Origin: JABMMZ01 sp964438995
Lineage (GTDB): Bacteria; Bacteroidota; Bacteroidia; NS11-12g; UBA955
NCBI GenBank assembly: GCA_964438995.1
Contig: CAYTMQ010000001.1
Span: 124,001-188,000, forward strand
Direction: 5' to 3'
DNA: 64,000 bases
Part shown: piece after piece, positions 26,172 through 34,272 of the stretch
How the letters are laid out: every line of letters starts with the position of its first letter
Position numbering within the stretch: the first letter of the stretch is position 1
Notes under the pieces: model-generated
What the model saw: only the letters and a program-made list of their open reading frames with translations
Database searches by the model: none
Told to the model about the DNA's origin: nothing
Position numbers and translations under genes: made by a program

Positions 26172-28202
26172 ATGAAGCGCATTGTACTGATTTTACTTTG
26201 TTTGTTTAACCTTCAAATGTTTGCACAGAAGGTCGATTGGCAGCAGCAAATCGATCAAGAGCAAAACAGGATAGATATTTCTGATGGGGAGCTCGACTCT
26301 AAAGTTGTGGTTGGAAATGATAAGCAATCTGCTTTGGCAACATCAATTTTCATTCAAAAAGTAGACGGTATACAAGAATCCATTAAAAAGATGGATGCCA
26401 ATAAGGCGCTTCAATATAGTAGAGGGATGTTTGAGTATCTCCGTAAAATCGAGAAGCATCAAATAGTCCATTTATCTACCCAGCTTCGCAGTATGGAGTT
26501 GGCAGAAATGTTGGTGAATACCAACAATGATGCAAAAGAATTGGAGCTGTTAAAAAACGATTTAAAAACTGGATTGGCTGTATCTGATTTGATCAACTTA
26601 AAAACATACGCCAAAGAATTCTGGATATATGCTGCAAAATTCTATCCAACGGATGTCCTCAATATTTTTAGAAATTTGGCTTATACACCACTAGGCAACG
26701 ATGTGATGTTAGCGCTTGCTAAGATAGATCCAGGCGCCATTAAACAGTATTTTGGCACCAATCACATCATCGACAGAGCTATGAAGAATTCTAAAGACTC
26801 CATTGCGATGTTGTTGTATAGCATATACCGTCAATATGGAGTTCAATCTAAGTCGTATGCGCTTATAGAGCTGATTACAAAAGACAAAATGAGTCTTGAA
26901 AAGGCAGAAGCAATTGCCAAAGACCCAGTTCAGTTTTACAAGACACTCATCAATCTAAGGAAGCGTCAGAACATTTTGGCGGATTATACAGTTGAGAAAG
27001 ATTTGGAAACTATTTCTATGGAGAAGGTTGTAGAGATTAATCTGCGACACGAAGATAAAGATACAGTAAGATTTGAGCCTATTCAAAGCAATAATGCATA
27101 CGAAATTTATACGTCGATTGTGTATTGTCAGCAAGAGATTTTTACCTCTTCGTTTTTGGGTATGTATAAAAGAATGATGGCCAAAAGAAAGGAAAAATCG
27201 GGCTACGATTTTTTAAAAACACTCAGTTTTAACAGATTTAGAATCTTTATCAAGCAGTGTGCTGGCTATAACAAATTGGATGATTTTTTTGCTACAATGA
27301 ACGACTCACAGGCCAATGCTTTGATAGGATTGTTTGCAGGTGGGCTCTACAACTATGGCGGTAATTTAGGTCCGGCTGTTGATGTAGCCGATACTTACGG
27401 CAGTTTAGAGAATGAAAAAATCAAGTCAATATTCAATTCTACATTGGAAAAAGAATTTAGAAAGTGCATATTGAACAACAACGATCATGGGATTAAGATT
27501 TATGGTTTGTTGTTGAAACTTACAGGAGGCAGTCCAGAAAATTCTAAGACGCAATACGATTTCAATTTACCATCTATTGACCGAATTTCCTCTGCTGAAT
27601 TGTTTCCTGACAGTGTCCATGTTCAGCAACATTTTTTCTTTGATGATGAAGATGGAGAAGCAGCATTCAACTCATGGGTAGCCTTGTATCCATCTACGAT
27701 TTACAAAAAAGAGGACAAGGGTACGTATATCGTTTTCAAGACCATCAAAGGAAAGAAAATGGAGATATATGCCAACAAGCCACATGATGAAATTCAAGGA
27801 AGAAAAGATTTAACAGCCTATTTTGAAAAGGTCAATAGGTTTCCAGATTTAATTGTTCATAGAGGTCATAGTTACTATATAGAAAACACTTTAGACAACA
27901 TGACCAACAGCAATAAAGTGGCTATTTTAGGGAGTTGTGGAGGATATCAGAACATCAGTAAGGCGATGGAAAACGCTTATGATGTTCAAATTATTAGTAC
28001 CAAGCAAGTGGGGACGATGGCAGTTAATACGGTTTTGATTCAAGAAATTACTGAGACCATTCGTTTGGGTAAGGATTTGATTTGGCCAGATGTGTGGAAA
28101 CAGATAAGCACCAAATTAAAGAACAACACGCAATTTAAAGATTACATACCACCCTATAAAAATTTAGGGGCTAGATTTATTAAGGCGTATAATGAACTTT
28201 AG
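26172..28202 (+). CDS. Large exported protein of unknown function with possible caspase-like C-terminal fold
   Basis: About 676 residues from the ATG at 26172, which follows the promoter and gives a signal peptide (MKRIVLILLCLFNLQMFA/QK). The first ~450 residues are helical and resemble repeats (KNDLKTGLAVSDLINL, FRNLAYTPLGNDVMLALAKID). The C-terminal ~200 residues look alpha/beta. There a His-containing strand (FPDLIVHRGHSYY) is followed about 25 residues later by a Cys-containing strand (VAILGSCGGYQNISKAM). A His strand then a Cys strand followed by Gly is the order seen in clan CD peptidases (caspases, CHAT, gingipains), but the His is not followed directly by Gly, so this is tentative. 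No T9SS domain is seen. It probably acts in the periplasm. Confidence 0.65.
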   Translation: MKRIVLILLCLFNLQMFAQKVDWQQQIDQEQNRIDISDGELDSKVVVGNDKQSALATSIFIQKVDGIQESIKKMDANKALQYSRGMFEYLRKIEKHQIVHLSTQLRSMELAEMLVNTNNDAKELELLKNDLKTGLAVSDLINLKTYAKEFWIYAAKFYPTDVLNIFRNLAYTPLGNDVMLALAKIDPGAIKQYFGTNHIIDRAMKNSKDSIAMLLYSIYRQYGVQSKSYALIELITKDKMSLEKAEAIAKDPVQFYKTLINLRKRQNILADYTVEKDLETISMEKVVEINLRHEDKDTVRFEPIQSNNAYEIYTSIVYCQQEIFTSSFLGMYKRMMAKRKEKSGYDFLKTLSFNRFRIFIKQCAGYNKLDDFFATMNDSQANALIGLFAGGLYNYGGNLGPAVDVADTYGSLENEKIKSIFNSTLEKEFRKCILNNNDHGIKIYGLLLKLTGGSPENSKTQYDFNLPSIDRISSAELFPDSVHVQQHFFFDDEDGEAAFNSWVALYPSTIYKKEDKGTYIVFKTIKGKKMEIYANKPHDEIQGRKDLTAYFEKVNRFPDLIVHRGHSYYIENTLDNMTNSNKVAILGSCGGYQNISKAMENAYDVQIISTKQVGTMAVNTVLIQEITETIRLGKDLIWPDVWKQISTKLKNNTQFKDYIPPYKNLGARFIKAYNEL

Positions 28203-28230
28203 AATAGTTATTTGTTAATAGTTATTTGTT
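28203..28230. repeat. Tandem 14-bp duplication
   Basis: AATAGTTATTTGTT occurs twice back to back, starting directly after the stop of the preceding gene. It looks like a simple slippage duplication. Confidence 0.7.
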
Positions 28231-28286
28231 GACAGGATTCCAAGCAAAGTAGTTGGCATTGAACAATTTTATATTGTTGAGATGTT

Positions 28287-28799
28287 TTATTCACCCAACA
28301 ATTCCCAAAGAACGATGCCAGCACACACAGACACATTAAAAGAATGTTTGGTGCCATATTGAGGAATTTCAATGCAGATATCGCATAAGGCCAAGACCTC
28401 TTCGCTAACTCCGTCAACCTCGTTGCCTAAAATAAGGGCATATTTTTGATCTTTTTCAAGTTTAAATGTACCCAAAGGTGTACTATTTTCTACCTGTTCA
28501 ATGGCCATTAAAATATAACCTTCTTCTTTGAGTTGTTGGCATATTTCTATAGTGGTAGGGTGGTATGACCAAGGCACTGAATTTTCGGCGCCTAAAGCTG
28601 TTTTATGAATTTCTCTGTGAGGAGGTGTTCCAGTAATCCCGCAACAGTGTAATTTTTCCACTCCAAAGCAATCTGAGCTTCTAAAAATGCTTCCAACATT
28701 GTTCATGCTTCTGACATTGTCCAATACCAGCGCTATAGGATGTTTGTATTGATAAAATGTTAATCGGTTTAGTTGATGTGTACGTAACTTGCGGAACAT
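28287..28799 (-). CDS. SpoU/TrmH-family RNA 2'-O-methyltransferase
   Basis: 170 residues, the size of the catalytic SPOUT domain alone. The three SpoU motifs are visible: NVRSMNNVGSIFRSSDCFG (motif 1), YALILGNEVDGVSEEV (motif 2) and IEIPQYGTKHSFNVSVCAGI (motif 3). The enzyme transfers a methyl group from S-adenosylmethionine to a ribose 2'-OH in tRNA or rRNA; the target cannot be told. It is divergent from mutS with about 38 bp between the starts. Confidence 0.92.
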   Translation of the reverse strand: MFRKLRTHQLNRLTFYQYKHPIALVLDNVRSMNNVGSIFRSSDCFGVEKLHCCGITGTPPHREIHKTALGAENSVPWSYHPTTIEICQQLKEEGYILMAIEQVENSTPLGTFKLEKDQKYALILGNEVDGVSEEVLALCDICIEIPQYGTKHSFNVSVCAGIVLWELLGE

Positions 28800-28837
28800 T
28801 TATTTGAGGGATATAGAGCGTAAATTTTCGAGTGAAT

Positions 28838-31438
28838 ATGAGTGCAAAGATAGCAGATAATCAAACACCATTGATGAAACAATACATCGGGTTTAAGCAA
28901 AAATACCCGGGAGCATTGTTGTTGTTTAGAGTTGGTGATTTTTACGAGACATTCGGAGAAGACGCAATTACAGCTTCAAAAGTTTTGGGCATAGTGCTAA
29001 CAAAACGAGGAGCTGGCAGTCCGAATGAAACCGAACTAGCTGGTTTTCCTCATCATTCATTAGACACCTATTTACCAAAACTGGTTAGAGCCGGCCATAG
29101 AGTAGCAATTTGCGACCAGCTTGAAGATCCTAAAATGGCAAAAGGTATTGTGAAACGAGGGGTTACCGAATTGGTGACACCAGGTGTGGTATTTAACGAC
29201 AAGGTGTTAGAATCTGGCACTAGCAATTTCCTCGCTTCAGTGTATTTTATGGATGGCCTTGCCGGATGTGCTTTCTTGGATATTTCTACTGGAGAATTTT
29301 TGGTGGCTGAAGGCACTTACGACTACATTGAAAAATTGCTAAATGGATTAAAGCCATCTGAAATCATTATCAGCAAGCCACAACTCAACACTTTTAAGCA
29401 AATGACTGGAGACAAATTCTATCAGTTTGCGTTAGAAGATTGGGTATTTCAATACGATTTTGCAGAAGAGAAACTCTTAAACCATTTTGGCACTACCACT
29501 CTCAAAGGCTTTGGCATCAGTCATCTCAAAGCAGCCATCATTGCAGCAGGTAGCTCGTTATATTACCTTGAACACAACCAACAAACCAACATCAAACACA
29601 TTAATGCTATTAGTAGAATTGATGAAGAGAAATTTGTATGGTTTGATCAATTTACGATTAGAAATCTAGAGATTTTATTTCCATCTCATCCAGGAGGGAA
29701 AACCTTGTTCGATGTCTTAGACAGATCATTGACTCCAATGGGCAGCAGATTGATGAAGAAGTGGGTTGTGTTGCCTTTAAAGGAATTGCATGAAATTAAT
29801 GCTAGATTGAACACCGTTGACAATTTGATTCGCCACAAAGAAGCAGCCGAAGCCATTGCTAATTATCTGTCTCAATGTGGGGATACTGAGCGCATCATCT
29901 CAAAGATTTCATTGTTGAGAGCCAATCCAAGGGAAGTTTTGCAATTGGCCAAGGCATTAGAATGTGTCAAAGGCGTTCAGGAAGTATGCAGCAATTTGCC
30001 AGGTGTCGAAATGCAGGTATACGCAAGTCAGCTTAATCCTTGTCAAGTGTTGATTGATAGAATCAACAAGGAACTAAAATCAGATGCACCTTTGCTAGTC
30101 AATAAAGGCAGTGTTATCAATGATGGTGTTGACGAAGAATTAGATGATTTAAGAACCCTTCAAACATCAGGTAAAGAGAAGTTATTAGAGATACAAAAAA
30201 GAGAAATTGAGCGCACTGGAATACCATCTTTAAAGATTGCTTTTAACAATGTGTTTGGCTATTACTTAGAAGTAACCAATACCCACAAAGACAAAGTACC
30301 AGAAGACTGGATTCGAAAGCAAACATTGACCAATGCAGAGCGTTACATCACCCAAGAATTAAAGGTGTATGAAGATAAAATTCTAAGTGCAGAAAGCCGC
30401 ATTCTTGAGATTGAAACAAGGATTTACAATGCTTTGTTGCAAGACATGAGCGATTATATCACGGCTGTTCAATTGAATTCTCAATTGCTTGCCCGATTAG
30501 ATTGTTTGTTGAGTTTTGCCAATATAGCTCAGCAAAATAAGTACACCCGTCCAATCATCAACGATGGATTTGATTTGATGCTTAAAGGTTGCAGGCATCC
30601 TGTAATCGAAAAACAATTAGGTATTGATAACGCATATATTCCAAACGACATAGAGCTCAATAAGGAGTCACAAAGAATCGTTATTTTAACTGGCCCGAAT
30701 ATGAGTGGTAAGAGCGCAGTATTGAGGCAAACAGCATTGGCGGTTCTTATGGGTCAAATTGGTTGTTTTGTCGCTGCAGAACACGCAGAATTTGGTTTGG
30801 TAGATAGGATTTATACCCGTGTAGGAGCAAGCGATAACATTTCGGGAGGTGAAAGTACTTTCATGGTAGAGATGATAGAAACAGCTGGTATCTTGAACAA
30901 CATTTCTGAAAGAAGTTTGATATTGTTAGACGAGATAGGCAGAGGTACTAGTACATTTGATGGGGTTTCATTGGCTTGGGCTATTGCAGAATATTTAGGC
31001 AAACATCCAGATGGACCAAAAACCATTTTTGCAACACACTACCACGAATTAAACGAGTTAGAAAAGAACATCAATGGCATAGTCAACTACCACATTTCTG
31101 TCAAAGAGACAAAAGACAAAGTGTTGTTTTTAAGAAAATTGGTAAAAGGCGGCAGCGAACACAGTTTTGGTATCCATGTTGCCCGAATGGCTGGGGTTCC
31201 TCAGATGGTATTGCATCGCGCCGAAGAGATATTAACTGAACTTGAAAAAGACAGAGCAAGTATCAGTGGCAGAGAAACGCTTAAGCAAATAAAAGTGCCC
31301 CAATATCAGTTGACCATGTTTGGTGTCAACGACCCAAAGTTAGAGGAATTACACAGACAATTAAGGGCAATCGAAATCAATGCAATGACACCAATCGATG
31401 CCTTTATGAAACTTCAAGAATTGAAAAAACTGCTTTAA
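28838..31438 (+). CDS. mutS: DNA mismatch repair protein MutS
   Basis: 866 residues from the ATG at 28838; a GTG two codons upstream is also possible. The mismatch-binding Phe-x-Glu motif is in VGDFYETFGEDA near residue 39. The connector, lever and clamp domains follow (IPSLKIAFNNVFGYYLEVT near 470). The ATPase has Walker A GPNMSGKS, DEIGRGTSTFDG and THYHELNELE. The full length and all motifs indicate an active MutS that recognises mismatches and recruits MutL. The stop overlaps by 4 bp the stop of the convergent DUF2851 gene. Confidence 0.98.
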   Translation: MSAKIADNQTPLMKQYIGFKQKYPGALLLFRVGDFYETFGEDAITASKVLGIVLTKRGAGSPNETELAGFPHHSLDTYLPKLVRAGHRVAICDQLEDPKMAKGIVKRGVTELVTPGVVFNDKVLESGTSNFLASVYFMDGLAGCAFLDISTGEFLVAEGTYDYIEKLLNGLKPSEIIISKPQLNTFKQMTGDKFYQFALEDWVFQYDFAEEKLLNHFGTTTLKGFGISHLKAAIIAAGSSLYYLEHNQQTNIKHINAISRIDEEKFVWFDQFTIRNLEILFPSHPGGKTLFDVLDRSLTPMGSRLMKKWVVLPLKELHEINARLNTVDNLIRHKEAAEAIANYLSQCGDTERIISKISLLRANPREVLQLAKALECVKGVQEVCSNLPGVEMQVYASQLNPCQVLIDRINKELKSDAPLLVNKGSVINDGVDEELDDLRTLQTSGKEKLLEIQKREIERTGIPSLKIAFNNVFGYYLEVTNTHKDKVPEDWIRKQTLTNAERYITQELKVYEDKILSAESRILEIETRIYNALLQDMSDYITAVQLNSQLLARLDCLLSFANIAQQNKYTRPIINDGFDLMLKGCRHPVIEKQLGIDNAYIPNDIELNKESQRIVILTGPNMSGKSAVLRQTALAVLMGQIGCFVAAEHAEFGLVDRIYTRVGASDNISGGESTFMVEMIETAGILNNISERSLILLDEIGRGTSTFDGVSLAWAIAEYLGKHPDGPKTIFATHYHELNELEKNINGIVNYHISVKETKDKVLFLRKLVKGGSEHSFGIHVARMAGVPQMVLHRAEEILTELEKDRASISGRETLKQIKVPQYQLTMFGVNDPKLEELHRQLRAIEINAMTPIDAFMKLQELKKLL

Positions 31439-32718
31439 TGCAATCTTTTTAAAATTATTGCTAGTCCAATTGGACAAGACATACATCTTCTATTTAGACA
31501 ACTTTGTTGACGTAATTCAATTAGGGCTTGAGAGTCAAAAGCTGAGGTACATTCTACACCATATCCATTCCAATCTCTAATAATTCTGTTGTTTTCAGGC
31601 GGCAGTTTTTGTAACAAATCCAACGCTTTTACGCAATAATTTTCATCACCTGTTTGTTTGCCATAAACAAATAGGAATGGTACAAGTGCGTTGATTAACA
31701 GAGTTTGTCTAGCGCTGATAGACAACTTAGATTGATGAAAGCCTTCTTTGTCTCCAAATTGGTAGTGTTTGGTCCAATATTCGGGTAGTTCTATATCCAA
31801 AAGATTCAGCATACTTGGGATAGAAAGAGCCTGCATCAAACCATACATCACTGATTGGAAATTTTGAAGTAATGCTGACAATTGAGCCAATCGTATTCCA
31901 GGAAAATTTCCTGGTCGCATTCGCATGAATTTGAAGATGGATTTGTCGATAGAATTTAGTTGGAGCTTCTTTTTTTGATATTCCCATTCTTGAAACAATT
32001 TAGCTTGTACAATATCTTTTGGGGCTTCGTCAAGAAATCCAGCTACGCCAAATACTATGGCACTAATTTTTTGAAAGTTGTTTTCAGATTTGCATATTTC
32101 TTTCATAGGCAAATTGAGAGCAAGCACTTCGAAAGCTTGGCTATTAGTACCAAATCCAAAACTTCTTGTCAATGCAGCTAGGAATACGCTATGCCAGTCG
32201 CCATTGCTGATGTTTAACCACTCGAATACCCAATCACTTTTTCGTTCTAAACGGCTTACCATTGCTTGGTCTATGGCTTGTCTAATATCAATATGTCGGA
32301 TACTTGGCAGAGCATTGTGGCACGGTATAGAATCTTTGCTGAACTTGAAATACTCGTATTGCTCTGCGACACCTGGATAAATTCTATTTTTCAATTCAAG
32401 ACAAGGCAATTCTGTTTGATCAGCCCTAAAACATTTGGCATTGTTGTCGAGAACAACATGAAGAATGCAAGTATTATAGGCTTTATCCAAATGGTGTTTG
32501 TGCTGTTCCCATTCAGAGGCACTCAGATGTATTTCGACATCGCCAATCCACTCTGTTCCATCAATTACAATTCTAGAATGGTTAAAATCTGGTCCGGAAT
32601 GTGTGTTTAGACGGCCTCTATTTTTAATTTGAATAGACAGTCCATCGTTTGTGCTTAAAGCATCCATATTAAACAAACCATTGGCCCAAATCAACTGAAG
32701 AAGTTCTTCGTTCATCAT
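31435..32718 (-). CDS. DUF2851 family protein
   Basis: 427 residues. The N-terminal part has the DUF2851 hallmarks: LLQLIWANGLFNMDALSTNDG, THSGPDFNHSRIVIDG, WIGDVEIHLSASEWEQH and a LHVV strand followed by a charged loop. A nuclease-like fold has been suggested for this N-terminal region because of conserved Asp, Glu and His, but I know of no demonstrated activity. The C-terminus ends with a Cys cluster (SCLNRRCMSCPIGLA) resembling a metal or iron-sulfur site. On the minus strand TAAATTCG (32724-32731) lies six bases before the ATG. It is cytosolic and conserved in Bacteroidetes. Confidence 0.88.
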   Translation of the reverse strand: MMNEELLQLIWANGLFNMDALSTNDGLSIQIKNRGRLNTHSGPDFNHSRIVIDGTEWIGDVEIHLSASEWEQHKHHLDKAYNTCILHVVLDNNAKCFRADQTELPCLELKNRIYPGVAEQYEYFKFSKDSIPCHNALPSIRHIDIRQAIDQAMVSRLERKSDWVFEWLNISNGDWHSVFLAALTRSFGFGTNSQAFEVLALNLPMKEICKSENNFQKISAIVFGVAGFLDEAPKDIVQAKLFQEWEYQKKKLQLNSIDKSIFKFMRMRPGNFPGIRLAQLSALLQNFQSVMYGLMQALSIPSMLNLLDIELPEYWTKHYQFGDKEGFHQSKLSISARQTLLINALVPFLFVYGKQTGDENYCVKALDLLQKLPPENNRIIRDWNGYGVECTSAFDSQALIELRQQSCLNRRCMSCPIGLAIILKRLH

Positions 32719-32791
32719 ACGAACGAATTTACTTTTGCATAAAGAAAAGCAGTGTTAGCTTAAAAAAATATTTATAGCCTTAGGTAAGAAA

Positions 32792-33490
32792 TTATTCAGC
32801 TTTTTGGGCAAAACTGAGATCATCGATCACTTTGTTCTGCTCAACTTTGATGACTCTAGCAGGGAATTTATCCAATAAACGGTGTTCGTGGGTAGCCATT
32901 AAAACCGCAGTACCTTCTTCTTTTGCGATGGTTTGAAGTAGATTGGTGATATCGTTTGAAATTTCTGGGTCAAGATTACCAGTAGGTTCATCAGCAAGTA
33001 TGATTTCAGGTTTGTTTAAAAGCGCTCTAGCAATTACCAAACGCTGCTGTTCGCCACCACTTAATTGATGTGGCATTTTATAGTCTTTGGTCTCTAAGCC
33101 TACTATGTGCAACACTTCGCCAACGCGCTTAAACATCTCCATTTTGTTGTCCCAACCTGTAGCTCTTAACACAAACAACAAATTGTCTTTGGCATTTCTG
33201 TCTGTCAGCAATTGGAAATCTTGGAAAATGATACCTAAGCGTCTTCTAAGTTTTGGTACTTGGCGTCTTTTAAGTTTAATGAGATCAAAACCAGCTACCT
33301 GACCTTTACCCAATTCTAATTTTAGTTCACCGTATAGGGTTTTTAATAAAGAGCTTTTACCACTGCCAGTTTTACCAATAAGATAAGCGAACTCACCTTT
33401 GTTTAAAGATAAATTCACCTGATGCAATACCAAGTTTTTTTCTTGGAAAATATCGGCTTGTTCTAATTGTATAACTGGTCCGGTAGACAT
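32792..33490 (-). CDS. ftsE: Cell division ATP-binding protein FtsE
   Basis: 232 residues. ABC ATPase with Walker A GKTGSGKSS, a Q-loop in IIFQDFQLL, signature LSGGEQQR, Walker B IILADEPTGNLD and H-loop THEHRL. The length and the KTLYGEL and FQDFQLL details favour FtsE over other small ABC ATPases. FtsE works with the membrane protein FtsX at the divisome to activate cell-wall hydrolases. ftsX is not adjacent, a separation I believe is common in Bacteroidetes. A -7 element TAGTTTTG lies at 33511-33518 on the minus strand. Confidence 0.9.
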   Translation of the reverse strand: MSTGPVIQLEQADIFQEKNLVLHQVNLSLNKGEFAYLIGKTGSGKSSLLKTLYGELKLELGKGQVAGFDLIKLKRRQVPKLRRRLGIIFQDFQLLTDRNAKDNLLFVLRATGWDNKMEMFKRVGEVLHIVGLETKDYKMPHQLSGGEQQRLVIARALLNKPEIILADEPTGNLDPEISNDITNLLQTIAKEEGTAVLMATHEHRLLDKFPARVIKVEQNKVIDDLSFAQKAE

Positions 33491-33524
33491 TGTAACGACT
33501 TAGGTGGATGCAAAACTAAATGAT

Positions 33525-34190
33525 TTACACGATTTGCCAATCAATGGGGTCTAGTCCTTTTTCAACAAGAAAAGCATTTGTTTGAGAAAAGTGTTTATTA
33601 TTGAAGAATCCGTTGTAGGCAGACAATGGAGAAGGGTGAGCAGATTCAAATACTTGATGTCCATTAATCAGCGCTTTTTTACTTCTAGCAAAACTACCCC
33701 AGAGTAGAAATACCAAGTCTTTGCGCTCGGCATTTAAGTGATTAATAATGGCATCTGTAAATTGCTCCCAACCTTTGTTTTGGTGAGAGCCAGCTTGGTT
33801 AGCTCTAACGGTTAATGTGGCATTGAGCAAGAGCACGCCTTGTTTGGCCCAGTACCTCAAATCGCCATGAGTTGGCATATTAATTCCGACATCACTCACA
33901 AGTTCTTTGTAGATATTTTTGAGCGATGGAGGTATGGGAATGTTTTTGTTTACTGAGAAGCAAAGGCCGTGTGCCTGACCAGGACCATGATATGGGTCTT
34001 GACCAATGATGACAACTTTCACCTTATCGAAAGGAGTTAAATCAAGAGCTGCAAATATTTCGTTGGATGGAGGATATATCACCTGTCCGTTTTGTTTTTC
34101 TTGTAACAAAAAGGCTTTGAGTTGATGCATGTAGGGCTTTTCGAATTCTCCTCCCAGTACTTTTAACCATGAATCTTCCAGCTGAATCAT
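33525..34190 (-). CDS. ung: Uracil-DNA glycosylase
   Basis: 221 residues, the full family-1 length. The water-activating motif GQDPYHGPGQAHGLCFS contains the catalytic Asp. The uracil-binding VLLLNATLTVR and the DNA-intercalation motif HPSPLSAYNGFF with its His are intact. It removes uracil from DNA as the first step of base-excision repair. It is divergent from ligA, which acts in the same pathway. Confidence 0.98.
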   Translation of the reverse strand: MIQLEDSWLKVLGGEFEKPYMHQLKAFLLQEKQNGQVIYPPSNEIFAALDLTPFDKVKVVIIGQDPYHGPGQAHGLCFSVNKNIPIPPSLKNIYKELVSDVGINMPTHGDLRYWAKQGVLLLNATLTVRANQAGSHQNKGWEQFTDAIINHLNAERKDLVFLLWGSFARSKKALINGHQVFESAHPSPLSAYNGFFNNKHFSQTNAFLVEKGLDPIDWQIV

Positions 34191-34250
34191 GTTTCAAATT
34201 AAACTGATTTTTAATTCATAATTGAAAGAAACTTGCAAAAGAAAAAATTG

Positions 34251-34258
34251 TATTTTTG
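34251..34258 (+). promoter_or_regulatory. -7 element of ligA
   Basis: TATTTTTG lies 14 bases before the chosen ATG at 34273 and inside the in-frame upstream extension, which argues against the upstream start at 34222. Confidence 0.55.
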
Positions 34259-34272
34259 AGCCTCAAATCAAC

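Noticed and set aside
32792..33490. Alternative naming as a LolD-type lipoprotein exporter ATPase
   Set aside because: LolD and FtsE are similar, but the length, motif details and lack of a LolC/E-like neighbour favour FtsE; some doubt remains.
34222..34272. Upstream start for LigA
   Set aside because: It adds 17 residues before the usual family start, and the -7 element TATTTTTG lies within it.
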